A DNA stretch of 7,396 bases from Candidatus Methylomirabilota bacterium. GTDB lineage: Bacteria > Methylomirabilota > Methylomirabilia > Methylomirabilales > CSP1-5. Where the stretch lies: contig JAKEGQ010000076.1 of NCBI GenBank assembly GCA_022615475.1, positions 1 through 7,396 on the forward strand, written 5' to 3'. Both the position numbers and the translations under genes were made by a program. Under the pieces are notes generated by a model. It saw only the letters and a program-made list of their open reading frames with translations, was not told the origin of the DNA and made no database searches. This document shows, one piece after another, positions 1 through 6,410 of this stretch (position 1 is the stretch's first letter; each line of letters begins with the position of its first letter).

Positions 1-139
1 CATCACCGCCACGGCCGAGGTGACAGAGATTCTCGACCGGGGGAGGGTTCGCTTCCGGACTCTCTGCGTCAACCAGCGGGGAGAGACCGTTCTCGAGGGT
101 TTCGCCGAGATGAAGCGGCTCAAGGAGGTCTCTGTGTAG
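1..139 (+). CDS. MaoC/PhaJ-like hotdog-fold hydratase, C-terminal fragment
   Basis: This is the last 45 codons of a gene that begins before the window; the reading frame starts at base 2 and ends at the TAG at 137-139. The peptide contains VTEILDRGRVRFRT followed by CVNQRGETVLEGFAEM. This matches the end of MaoC-like (R)-specific enoyl-CoA hydratases: a beta strand, then a T-x-C-x-N-Q-x-G-E turn, then a closing strand rich in G/A. Family members hydrate trans-2-enoyl-CoA in fatty-acid or polyhydroxyalkanoate metabolism, or are domains fused to other enzymes such as phosphotransacylases. The catalytic Asp/His part lies upstream and is not visible, so the substrate and any domain fusion cannot be judged. 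The gene is probably unrelated to the transporter downstream, since a 211-bp gap with a promoter candidate separates them. Confidence 0.72.
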   Translation, partial: ITATAEVTEILDRGRVRFRTLCVNQRGETVLEGFAEMKRLKEVSV

Positions 140-214
140 GACTGACCGACCGTCTCTCCTTTCACCCCAGCCGCTTGCCGCCTCCGCAACTCACCATGGC
201 CCCAGCCTTCCCTC

Positions 215-243
215 TTGACATGCTCGTGGATAGTCTATAGCCT
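215..243 (+). promoter_or_regulatory. Candidate sigma70-type promoter of the peptide ABC operon
   Basis: A perfect -35 hexamer TTGACA lies at 215-220. With a 17-bp spacer it is followed by TAGCCT at 238-243, a weak -10 (3 of 6). TATAGC at 236-241 is an alternative -10 with a 15-bp spacer. Transcription would start near 250, giving a leader of about 100 nt before the binding-protein start codon. The hexamers and their position in the only sizeable gap upstream of the operon are seen directly; promoter activity is inferred. Confidence 0.5.
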
Positions 244-281
244 ACTTTTCCCCCGAAAGGTCTTCTCCAGATCGGTATGAG

Positions 282-294
282 GCGTGTCACACGC
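282..294 (+). promoter_or_regulatory. Short palindrome, possible operator in the leader
   Basis: GCGTGT-C-ACACGC is a perfect 6+1+6 inverted repeat between the promoter candidate and the start codon at 351. A 1-nt centre is too tight for an RNA hairpin, so a dimeric regulator's DNA site is the more natural reading. No particular regulator family can be named. A palindrome of this size could arise by chance. Confidence 0.3.
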
Positions 295-337
295 TTGCTC
301 TTGCCCCGCCAGGGGAACCGGTGCATGTATTTTTTCC

Positions 338-347
338 AAGGAGGTGA
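338..347 (+). promoter_or_regulatory. Perfect-consensus ribosome binding site
   Basis: AAGGAGGTGA pairs over all ten bases with the usual bacterial 16S rRNA 3' end. The GGAGG core ends 6 nt before the ATG at 351. This fixes the start of the binding-protein gene and predicts strong initiation, as expected for a periplasmic protein needed in excess over its permeases. Confidence 0.85.
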
Positions 348-350
348 GGC

Positions 351-1943
351 ATGAAGCTGAGGAGAGTGTCCGTATGCATGATCGCGCTGGCCTCCATCGT
401 GATTACGGTGGCCATGGCGGCGGAGCAGCCGAAGGCCGGTGGCACCCTAATCTTTGCCGTCGGTGAGACCCCGCCCTCCTTCGACGGACACCGAGAGACC
501 ACCTTCGCCATGCTGCATCCGCTGGCGCCCCATTATTCGACCCTCCTGCGGTTCGATGCCGACAAGTATCCGAAGATCGAAGGGGATGTGGCGGAATCCT
601 GGACCGTCTCCAGGGACGGTCTGACCTATACCTTCAAGATACGCAAGGGGGTCAAGTTCCACGACGGATCCCTCCTCACGGCCAGGGATGTCAAGGCCAC
701 CTACGACAAGATCATCTTTCCGCCCGAGGGGGTGGCCAGCGCGCGGAAGGCCTATTTTGCCATGGTAGAGAAGATGGAGGCTCCTGATGAGAGCACCGTC
801 GTCTTCCGTCTCAAGTGGCCTTCCGCCTCGTTCATCCGCCAGGTCGCCTCCCCGTGGAACTTCATCTACAAGGCGGATATCCTCGCCAAGGACCCGCGGT
901 GGTACGAAAAGAACGTGATGGGAACGGGTCCCTTCACGTTCGTGGAATACGTCCCCGGCTCCCACTGGGTCGGCAAGAAGAATCCCGACTACTTCGTCAA
1001 GGGCCGACCCTATCTGGACGGCTATCGGGCCATCTTCATCAGGGACACGGCGCCCAGGGTGGCGGCAGTCCGCGCTGGGCAGGCCCTCATCGAGTTCCGG
1101 GGGTTTAATCCCGCCGTGCGGGACGACCTGGTCCGCGCGTTAGGGGACAAGATCAGGGTCCAGGAGAGCCCCTGGATCTGCAACATGACGGTGGCCATCA
1201 ACAATGAGAAGAAGCCCTTTGACGATGTGCGGGTGAGGAAGGCCCTGACCTTGGCCATCGATCGGTGGGAAGGCTCTAAGGCCCTCTCTCAGATCTCCAT
1301 TATGAAGCCGGTGGGTGGCCTCATGCGACCCGGGTCGGAGTTCGCCACCCCGGAGGCGGAGCTGACGAAACTTGCCGGATTCGGAAAGGACCCTGAGGCT
1401 GCCCGGAAGGAGGCCCGGCGTCTTCTCAAAGAAGCCGGGGTGCCCGAGGGCTTTGCCTTCACCCTCAAGAACCGGAACGTCAAGGAACCCTACGAGGCCG
1501 TGGGGGTCTATGTCATCGATCAGTGGCGGAAGGTCGGGCTGAACGTCACACACCTACCCCAGGAGGGGGGACCATACTTCGCCGACCTCCGTGCAGGGAA
1601 CTACGAGACAAGCATCGACTTCAACTGCGACTTCATGGATGAGCCGGACTATCAACTGATCAAGTTCATCAGTAGCGACAAGAGCCCCATCAACTATGCC
1701 CGGTACAAAGACGCGGTCCTGGACGAACTCTACGAGAAGCAGAGTCGGGCGACGGATCCCAAGGAGCGGCTCAAGCACATCCGACAGACGGAGAAGCGGG
1801 TCCTGGACGAGCAGGCGTACACGTTCCACGTCCTGTGGTGGTACCGGATCATCCCGCACTGGGCCCGAGTGAAGGGGTGGCCCATCACACCGAGCCACTA
1901 CCTGAACCAGGACCTCCGGGATGTCTGGCTTGCCGCTGAGTAG
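351..1943 (+). CDS. Peptide/nickel-type ABC transporter substrate-binding protein
   Basis: The 530-residue product is a solute-binding protein of the SBP_bac_5 (DppA/OppA) family. It should capture a ligand in the periplasm and deliver it to the two permeases encoded next. Residues 1-23 form a Sec signal peptide: KLRR, a hydrophobic stretch, then AMA before AEQ. There is no lipobox, so a soluble periplasmic protein is expected. The family block is clear near residues 72-105: GDVAESW, then GLTYTFKIRKGVKFHDG. It is followed by GTGPF, the PFDDVRVRKALTLAIDR helix and an EARRLLKEAG segment. The length is normal for the family. The start is fixed by the perfect ribosome binding site at 338-347. The family binds peptides, nickel chelates, glutathione, opines or sugars, and the ligand cannot be deduced here. 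Confidence 0.93.
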   Translation: MKLRRVSVCMIALASIVITVAMAAEQPKAGGTLIFAVGETPPSFDGHRETTFAMLHPLAPHYSTLLRFDADKYPKIEGDVAESWTVSRDGLTYTFKIRKGVKFHDGSLLTARDVKATYDKIIFPPEGVASARKAYFAMVEKMEAPDESTVVFRLKWPSASFIRQVASPWNFIYKADILAKDPRWYEKNVMGTGPFTFVEYVPGSHWVGKKNPDYFVKGRPYLDGYRAIFIRDTAPRVAAVRAGQALIEFRGFNPAVRDDLVRALGDKIRVQESPWICNMTVAINNEKKPFDDVRVRKALTLAIDRWEGSKALSQISIMKPVGGLMRPGSEFATPEAELTKLAGFGKDPEAARKEARRLLKEAGVPEGFAFTLKNRNVKEPYEAVGVYVIDQWRKVGLNVTHLPQEGGPYFADLRAGNYETSIDFNCDFMDEPDYQLIKFISSDKSPINYARYKDAVLDELYEKQSRATDPKERLKHIRQTEKRVLDEQAYTFHVLWWYRIIPHWARVKGWPITPSHYLNQDLRDVWLAAE

Positions 1944-1961
1944 CTAGACACGAAAGGACGA

Positions 1962-1996
1962 AGGGCTAGGGTCTGAAGGGAACAGGCCCTAGCCCT
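1962..1996 (+). promoter_or_regulatory. Intercistronic 14-bp stem-loop
   Basis: AGGGCTAGGGTCTG (1962-1975) pairs with CAGGCCCTAGCCCT (1983-1996) over 14 bp with one U-G wobble, leaving a 7-nt loop AAGGGAA. The following bases CGATTTCT do not form a real U tract, so this is not a canonical full terminator. Lying between a binding-protein gene and its permease gene, it probably protects the upstream mRNA 3' end or partly attenuates transcription, as known for other binding-protein operons such as mal. It ends 8 nt before the permease ATG and leaves no standard Shine-Dalgarno there; the only purine-rich SD-like sequence nearby is in the loop. Confidence 0.75.
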
Positions 1997-2004
1997 CGAT
2001 TTCT

Positions 2005-2958
2005 ATGCAGCGATACATTCTCAAACGATTCCTCCTGATGATCCCCACGCTTTTCGGGGTGGCGGTCCTTGTTTTTCTCCTCCTGCGCGTCGCCCCTGGA
2101 GACGTCGTCGAGCTGAAATACGCCGGGGTGGGCGCCTTTGTCTCGAAGGAAGCCATGGACCAGGAACGGGCGCAGCTCGGCCTGGACAAGCCCCTCTGGC
2201 GGCAGTTCATGGACTGGATGTGGGGGATCGCCCGTTTTGATTTTGGGACCTCCATGTGGACGGGCCGCCCCATCACATATGAGATCGCCATTCGGCTGCA
2301 GTTGAGCCTCCAGCTTGCCATCATGGCCACGGTCGTAGCCGTGCTCCTGTCGATTCCCCTGGGGACAATCGCGGCGTTACGGCAGGATACCTGGGTGGAC
2401 TACGTGGTCCGGGTCTTTAGCATTGCCGGATTGGCGATGCCATCCTTCTGGCTCGGGATCTTGATGATCCTGGGGATGCTCATCTTCTTCCGATGGCTGC
2501 CGCCGATGTTCTTTACCCCGTTCTGGATCGATCCGTGGGCGAACCTGTCGCAGCTCATCTGGCCGGCCCTCGCGGTCGGCTACCGCTATTCCGCCGTCGC
2601 CACGCGGATGACCCGGTCGGCGGTCCTCGAGGTCCTGCGCGAGGACTACATTCGCACCGCCAGAGCCAAGGGCCTATGGGAAAAGCTGATCCTCACACGC
2701 CACGCCCTGAAGAACGCCATGCTGCCGGTCGTCACGGTCATCGGCCTCGAGTTCGCCTTCCTGATTGGGGGGCTCGTCGTCACCGAGCAGGTCTTTAATC
2801 TCAACGGAATCGGGATGCTTTTCGTGGAAGCCATCACGCGGCGCGACTATACCATGACCCAGGCTCTGGTCCTCCTGGTCTCGTTCAGCTTTATCGTGGT
2901 GAACTTCGTCATGGATATTGTCTACGCCTGGCTCGATCCAAGGATCCGCTATCAGTAA
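2005..2958 (+). CDS. ABC transporter permease, DppB/OppB type
   Basis: This 317-residue integral membrane protein is one half of the inner-membrane channel of the importer. It opens with the family hallmark MQRYILKRFLLMIPTLFGV, the N-terminal transmembrane helix of the OppB/DppB group, and the LRVAPGD motif follows. The binding-protein-dependent transport domain fills the C-terminal two thirds. The EAA cytoplasmic loop that docks the ATPase lies near residues 213-241 (EDYIRTARAKG, then RHALKNAMLP). The protein ends in the usual AWLDPRIRYQ. Length and ends match intact family members. The start has no clear Shine-Dalgarno and lies 8 nt after the stem-loop, so its translation is probably weaker than that of the binding protein. 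Substrate specificity is not visible. Confidence 0.93.
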   Translation: MQRYILKRFLLMIPTLFGVAVLVFLLLRVAPGDVVELKYAGVGAFVSKEAMDQERAQLGLDKPLWRQFMDWMWGIARFDFGTSMWTGRPITYEIAIRLQLSLQLAIMATVVAVLLSIPLGTIAALRQDTWVDYVVRVFSIAGLAMPSFWLGILMILGMLIFFRWLPPMFFTPFWIDPWANLSQLIWPALAVGYRYSAVATRMTRSAVLEVLREDYIRTARAKGLWEKLILTRHALKNAMLPVVTVIGLEFAFLIGGLVVTEQVFNLNGIGMLFVEAITRRDYTMTQALVLLVSFSFIVVNFVMDIVYAWLDPRIRYQ

Positions 2959-2967
2959 GAGGAGAGG

Positions 2968-3867
2968 ATGGCAGAGGCTGTAGGGACAGCAGCCGATGTG
3001 AAGGGGGCGAAAGGGAGCCTGCCGGGGTGGCTCGAGATCTCATTGCGCTTCGCCCAGCAACGGCCGCTCGGCGCCGCCGGGGCAGTGATCGTCCTGGGAA
3101 TGGCGCTTGCGGCCCTGCTCGCTGACATCATCGCGCCGGGTGATCCCCAGGTGAGCAACTACGCCCTCATGCTCCGGCCGCCGAGTGCCGAGCACTGGCT
3201 CGGAACCGACTCCTTCGGTCGCGACATCCTCTCTCGGATCATCTACGGATCCAGGACCGCGCTGCTCATCGGGTTCACCTCCGCCTTCTTCGGCGCGACT
3301 CTGGGAGCCGTTATCGGCGTGGCCAGCGCCTATTTCGGCGGCCGTGTGGATCTTATGGTCCAGCGGTTCATGGACATCCTGCTCTCCTTCCCCCTCATCA
3401 TCCTGGCGTTAGCCGTGGTGGCGATCCTCGGGACCGGGACCATGAACGTCATCCTCGCCATCACCATCCCCATGATCCCCCGCTGTGCCTTGGTCACGCG
3501 TGCCAGCGCCCTGGCGATCCGCGAGACCCCGTATGTCACGGCGGCCCGGGCGATGGGATTCAGCCATACCCGGATCATCTTCCGCCACATGCTTCCAAAC
3601 GTCATGGCCCCGTACCTGATCCTGGTCACCGCGTTCCTGGGCCAGGCCATTCTCCTCGAGGCTTCCTTGAGCTTTCTGGGTCTCGGGGTGGCCGAGCCCA
3701 CCGCCGCCTGGGGCCTGATGCTCCGGGGGGCCGCGGTGGAGTTCGCCGAGCGGGCCCCCTGGATGGCCATCTTCCCCGGGGTGGCGATCAGCGCGGCGGT
3801 CTTCGGCTTCAATCTCTTCGGCGATTCCCTCCGGGATGCGCTCGACCCCAAGTTGCGCATGGGCTGA
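2968..3867 (+). CDS. ABC transporter permease, DppC/OppC type
   Basis: The 299-residue product is the second permease of the importer and should pair with the DppB-type protein. It has a cytoplasmic N-terminal tail of about 30 residues, then a first transmembrane helix. The DppC signature HWLGTDSFGRDILSR starts near residue 76. Several more membrane helices follow, and the EAA loop is at about 186-215 (ETPYVTAARAMGFS, then RHMLPNVMAP). It ends with GDSLRDALDPKLRMG, typical for the family, so the gene is intact. Only 9 bp separate it from the upstream stop, and they hold a purine-rich ribosome binding site (GAGGAGAGG), so the two permeases are surely co-transcribed. ATPase genes (dppD/dppF type) normally follow but are absent here. 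Confidence 0.93.
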   Translation: MAEAVGTAADVKGAKGSLPGWLEISLRFAQQRPLGAAGAVIVLGMALAALLADIIAPGDPQVSNYALMLRPPSAEHWLGTDSFGRDILSRIIYGSRTALLIGFTSAFFGATLGAVIGVASAYFGGRVDLMVQRFMDILLSFPLIILALAVVAILGTGTMNVILAITIPMIPRCALVTRASALAIRETPYVTAARAMGFSHTRIIFRHMLPNVMAPYLILVTAFLGQAILLEASLSFLGLGVAEPTAAWGLMLRGAAVEFAERAPWMAIFPGVAISAAVFGFNLFGDSLRDALDPKLRMG

Positions 3868-3912
3868 GCCTTCCCGTCAGGAGGACGACCCGCGCCCGCG
3901 CCAGTAGCGACC

Positions 3913-3941
3913 TTGACGCTGCCCGCCTTTTCCGATAGCAT
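3913..3941 (+). promoter_or_regulatory. Candidate sigma70-type promoter of the LapA/Mla operon
   Basis: TTGACG at 3913-3918 (5 of 6 to consensus) and TAGCAT at 3936-3941 (4 of 6) are separated by exactly 17 bp, in the 129-bp gap after the permease gene. Transcription would begin near 3948, about 49 nt before the ATG at 3997. The layout resembles the promoter candidate at 215-243, including the shared TAGC at the start of the -10. It supports a separate transcription unit for the lipid-transport genes; activity is inferred. Confidence 0.5.
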
Positions 3942-3996
3942 GACAACCATCCTGGTCATTCTCGCGTCGGCGACCGGAGAGCGGGAGAGCCCTCTC

Positions 3997-4290
3997 ATGA
4001 GTCAGTTCTACCTTGTCCTCGCCCTCGTGTTGGCCATCCTTGTTGCCGTCTTTGCCGTGCAGAATGCTCAGGAGATCAATGTCCATTTCCTCGTCTGGAC
4101 CTTCCAGAGCTCGGTTGTCGTTGTGATCCTGATCTCCCTGGGGGTGGGGGCGCTGTTGGCCGCCCTCATCAGCCTGCCCCAGACGCTCAAGGCAAGGCGG
4201 CGGTTCCGGGAGAGCGAGAGGAGGCTCGAGCGTCTGGCCGGGCACGTTGACGTGTCGGAAGGGTCGGAGGTCCCTCGCGAGGAACCATGA
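3997..4290 (+). CDS. LapA-domain (DUF1049) inner-membrane protein
   Basis: The 97-residue protein matches the LapA/DUF1049 pattern. A first membrane helix (about 4-21) is followed by the conserved AVFAVQNAQEINVHFLVW segment at 17-34. A second helix (about 39-60) contains the small-residue turn LGVGALLAAL, and a basic, charged, probably coiled-coil tail (RRRFRESERRLERL) follows. In E. coli, LapA works with LapB (YciM) and FtsH in controlling LpxC and so lipopolysaccharide synthesis. Many bacteria carry LapA-domain proteins whose role is untested. The ATG at 3997 was chosen because the frame upstream has no family residues and would overlap the promoter candidate; GGGAG at 3983-3987 is a weak ribosome binding site. 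The stop overlaps the next ATG as ATGA. Its place before mla genes suggests an envelope-lipid role, by inference. Confidence 0.85.
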   Translation: MSQFYLVLALVLAILVAVFAVQNAQEINVHFLVWTFQSSVVVVILISLGVGALLAALISLPQTLKARRRFRESERRLERLAGHVDVSEGSEVPREEP

Positions 4291-4343
4291 CGGGGATACG
4301 GGTGAGTCACGCGTTGACGGACGCCATTGAGATCCCCGGATGA
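4287..4343 (+). CDS. 18-codon mini-ORF bridging the LapA-domain and lipoprotein genes
   Basis: An ATG at 4287 overlaps the stop of the LapA-domain gene (ATGA), with AGGA at 4280-4283 placed as a ribosome binding site. It encodes MTGIRVSHALTDAIEIPG and stops at a TGA (4341-4343) that overlaps the lipoprotein's ATG (4340-4342), again as ATGA. The lipoprotein start has no recognisable Shine-Dalgarno of its own. The mini-ORF could therefore pass terminating ribosomes on, acting as a coupling cistron rather than encoding a functional peptide. The geometry is seen directly; translation is inferred. A chance ORF is quite possible. Confidence 0.35.
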   Translation: MTGIRVSHALTDAIEIPG

Positions 4344-4873
4344 CCTGGTCTCGTCCCGGGCTGGGCGCTCCGGCCACTCAGATGGCTCTCGTTGTTCTGC
4401 TCCTGACCGGGTGTGCCGCCGCCTCCGGAAGAGTCGTAGATGGTCTATATGTGGACACGGCGAAGGGTTTTCGGGTCGCGCTTCCACGAAGCGGGTGGCA
4501 GGTTGCATCATCGCCGGGGGCGGATCTGGCCCTTCGGAACGCGGGCGCTGATGCCAGCATCGCGGTCTCGGCCAGTTGTCCCGAGCAGGAGACGGGTCCC
4601 CTGCCCGCGCTGGCCCGGCACGTGTTGTTTGGGCTCCGCCAGGTCGAATGGCTCCGACAGGAGCCTATCCAGCTGGACGGAGTGGCAGGGCTCGAGACGG
4701 TGGTCAGGGGCAGGGTGGAAGGGGCACCCGTCCAGGTGCGGAGTGTCGTGATTCGCCGAAGGGGGTGCCTCTACGATCTCCTCTTCGTGGCGCCCCCTGA
4801 GACCTTCGAGGCCCGGGGCGCGGATTTCGAGGCGTTCCTCGCCGGCTGGGAGTTTCTCTTGGAGAAACCGTGA
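4340..4873 (+). CDS. Putative lipoprotein of an Mla-type operon, family unknown
   Basis: The 177-residue product has a short hydrophobic segment (MALVVLLLTGC) ending in a lipobox LTGC, with the lipidated cysteine at residue 25, so a membrane-anchored periplasmic lipoprotein is likely. The mature part (about 35-175) has alternating strands with a GFRVALPRSGWQV start, an LDGVAGLETVVRG middle and an LYDLLFVAPPETFEARGADFEAFLAGWEF end. This pattern resembles the Mog1/PsbP-like fold seen in several lipoprotein families, but that is a fold-level guess. Two cysteines (in SASCPEQ and RRGCLYD) could form a disulfide. The start could also be M15 (ATG at 4382). Its stop overlaps the mlaE GTG by 4 bp, so it is very probably an operon member and may be an accessory factor of the lipid transporter. 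No function is assigned. Confidence 0.78.
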   Translation: MTWSRPGLGAPATQMALVVLLLTGCAAASGRVVDGLYVDTAKGFRVALPRSGWQVASSPGADLALRNAGADASIAVSASCPEQETGPLPALARHVLFGLRQVEWLRQEPIQLDGVAGLETVVRGRVEGAPVQVRSVVIRRRGCLYDLLFVAPPETFEARGADFEAFLAGWEFLLEKP

Positions 4874-5676
4874 AAGCCACTGGGTTCCCGCAGGGGCTCT
4901 TCCTGGTGCTCGGCGGCAGGGCTACTGAGCTGCTCGGACAGCTCGGCGATGTGGCCCTGCTGACCGGGCGGACCTTTTACTACGCCCTGAAACCGCCCTA
5001 CGAGCTTCGGCCCCTGCTCCAGCAGATGGACCACATCGGGGTCAAGTCGCTCTCGATCTGCGGTATCGCAGCCGTCTTCACCGGGCTCGTGCTGGCCCTC
5101 CAGACCAGCTACGGGCTCGCCCGCTTCGGCGCCAAGGCCTATGTGGGGATCGTCGTCTCCCTCTCGATGGTCCGGGAGCTCGGACCGGTGCTCACCGCCC
5201 TCCTGGTGGGGGGACGGGTGGGGTCCGGGATCACGGCCGAAATCGGGGCGATGAAGGTGACCGAGCAGATTGACGCCATGCGGGCCTTGGGGGCCAATTA
5301 CATCAAGAAGCTCGTGGTCCCCCGTGTCCTGAGCACGATGCTGGTCCTGCCGCTGCTCACGGTGTTAGCCGACGTGTTGGGGATCATGGGAGGCATGATC
5401 ATCTCCCAGTACGAATTTCACGTGGAATCGCACCTGTATATGAACACCATCTGGCGCAATCTGCGGTTAGCGGATCTGTTGAGCGGCCTGGGCAAGACGG
5501 TCGTCTTCGGGTTTCTTATCGGGATCGTCGGTTGCTACAACGGCCTGGAGGTTTCGGGGGGGACGGAGGGGATCGGACGGGCCACGACCGCGACGGTGGT
5601 GACGTCGGCCATCTTGGTCCTGATCTCTGACTTCTTCCTGACGAAGTTCTTCTGGTGGTTGGAGATACTGGTGTGA
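4870..5676 (+). CDS. mlaE: MlaE-family ABC permease of a phospholipid transporter
   Basis: The 268-residue protein is the inner-membrane permease of an MCE-type lipid transporter (MlaE/YrbE, DUF140 family). An amphipathic N-terminal region (about 1-55) leads into the membrane helices. The family block VRELGPVLTALLVGGRVGSG lies near residues 101-120, followed by AEIGAMKVTEQIDAMRALG at 123-141, the coupling region facing the ATPase. The C-terminal GGTEGIGRATTATVV motif is also typical, and the length is normal. The start is GTG at 4870, overlapping the lipoprotein stop as GTGA, with GGAG at 4861-4864 placed 5 nt upstream. A dimer with two MlaF subunits would form the ABC core, with the MlaD ring on the periplasmic face. 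Transport direction cannot be read from sequence. Confidence 0.95.
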   Translation: MKATGFPQGLFLVLGGRATELLGQLGDVALLTGRTFYYALKPPYELRPLLQQMDHIGVKSLSICGIAAVFTGLVLALQTSYGLARFGAKAYVGIVVSLSMVRELGPVLTALLVGGRVGSGITAEIGAMKVTEQIDAMRALGANYIKKLVVPRVLSTMLVLPLLTVLADVLGIMGGMIISQYEFHVESHLYMNTIWRNLRLADLLSGLGKTVVFGFLIGIVGCYNGLEVSGGTEGIGRATTATVVTSAILVLISDFFLTKFFWWLEILV

Positions 5677-6410
5677 CGGCCAGGGCCATTGAGCTCTGTC
5701 GGCTGTACAAGGCCTTCAACGGCAACCAGGTCCTTCAGGGGCTGGATCTCGCGATCGAGGCGGGTGAAATCCTGACGATCCTGGGAGGGAGCGGGACGGG
5801 CAAGAGCGTCCTCTTGAAACTGATCATTGGGCTCCTGAAGCCGGATGCAGGCCAGGTCCTGGTCGAAGGCGAGGATATCGTCCCGCTTCAAGAGGAGGAG
5901 CTGCTGAAGGTGAGACGGAAGGTCGGCATGCTCTTTCAGGGGGCGGCCCTCTTCGACTCGTTGAGCGTGAAGGAGAATGTGGCCTTCCCCCTCAGGGAGC
6001 ACACCCGGATGACCGAGGCGGAAATCCGGGATCGGGTCGCGGAGGTCCTGGCGCTGGTGGGGATGTCCGGGGTGGAGGAGAAGCTTCCATCGGAGCTCTC
6101 GGGAGGCATGCGGAAACGGGTGGGGTTGGCTCGGGCCGTCGCCTTGACGCCGCGGATCGTCCTCTACGACGAGCCAACGACAGGCCTCGACCCTCGGAAC
6201 GTGGACAAGATCAATGAGCTGATCACCGACCTCCGCGCGAAACTGCATGTGACCTCGGTGGTGGTCACCCACGATATCCAGAGCGCCCTGCGGATCTCGG
6301 ATCGCGTTGCCCTAATCTCCGAAGGGCGCATCGCCGAAACCGGCACCCCGGCGGAGATTACACAGGCCGAGCACTCGGCGGTTCAGGAGTTCTTGGCCGG
6401 CCACCTCTGA
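5673..6410 (+). CDS. mlaF: MlaF-family ATP-binding subunit of a phospholipid transporter
   Basis: The 245-residue ABC ATPase has every motif intact: Walker A GGSGTGKS at 38-45, Q-loop Q89 in LFQGAALFDSLSV, signature LSGGM with RKRVGLARA at 142-155, Walker B IVLYDEP at 162-168 with catalytic E167, and switch histidine H200 in VVTHD. LFQGAALFDSLSVKENV and LSGGMRKRV are characteristic of the MlaF/Ttg2A/Mkl group that powers MCE lipid transporters. The GTG at 5673 is preferred over the GTG at 5655, because GGAG at 5661-5664 lies 8 nt upstream and the mlaE stop then overlaps as GTGA, exactly as at the previous junction; the upstream GTG has no ribosome binding site. It acts at the cytoplasmic face, coupling ATP hydrolysis to MlaE. 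Confidence 0.95.
   Translation: MTARAIELCRLYKAFNGNQVLQGLDLAIEAGEILTILGGSGTGKSVLLKLIIGLLKPDAGQVLVEGEDIVPLQEEELLKVRRKVGMLFQGAALFDSLSVKENVAFPLREHTRMTEAEIRDRVAEVLALVGMSGVEEKLPSELSGGMRKRVGLARAVALTPRIVLYDEPTTGLDPRNVDKINELITDLRAKLHVTSVVVTHDIQSALRISDRVALISEGRIAETGTPAEITQAEHSAVQEFLAGHL

Noticed and set aside
447..965. Antisense open frame of 172 codons inside the binding-protein gene
   Set aside because: It covers the conserved N-terminal lobe of the SBP_bac_5 protein and has no recognisable domain or ribosome binding site.
3913..3996. N-terminal extension of the LapA-domain gene from TTG 3913
   Set aside because: The extension lacks family similarity, begins inside the -35 hexamer of the promoter candidate and precedes a natural ATG directly followed by the first membrane helix.
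3330..3998. Antisense open frame of 222 codons opposite the DppC-type permease
   Set aside because: The + strand permease is unambiguous; the antisense product is basic and compositionally biased, as expected of a shadow frame.
4314..4342. TTGACG at 4314-4319 as a promoter for the lipoprotein gene
   Set aside because: At 17 bp downstream the sequence is CGGATG, not a -10 element, and the gene appears coupled to the one upstream.
5655..5672. Upstream GTG start for mlaF
   Set aside because: It has no ribosome binding site. GTG 5673 has GGAG at a good distance and repeats the GTGA overlap seen at the lipoprotein-mlaE junction.
5535..6272. Antisense open frame of 245 codons opposite mlaE/mlaF
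   Set aside because: It is the mirror of the strongly supported mlaF frame with all ABC motifs. The product is low-complexity, rich in H, R, P and D, with no family features; it is a GC-rich shadow.
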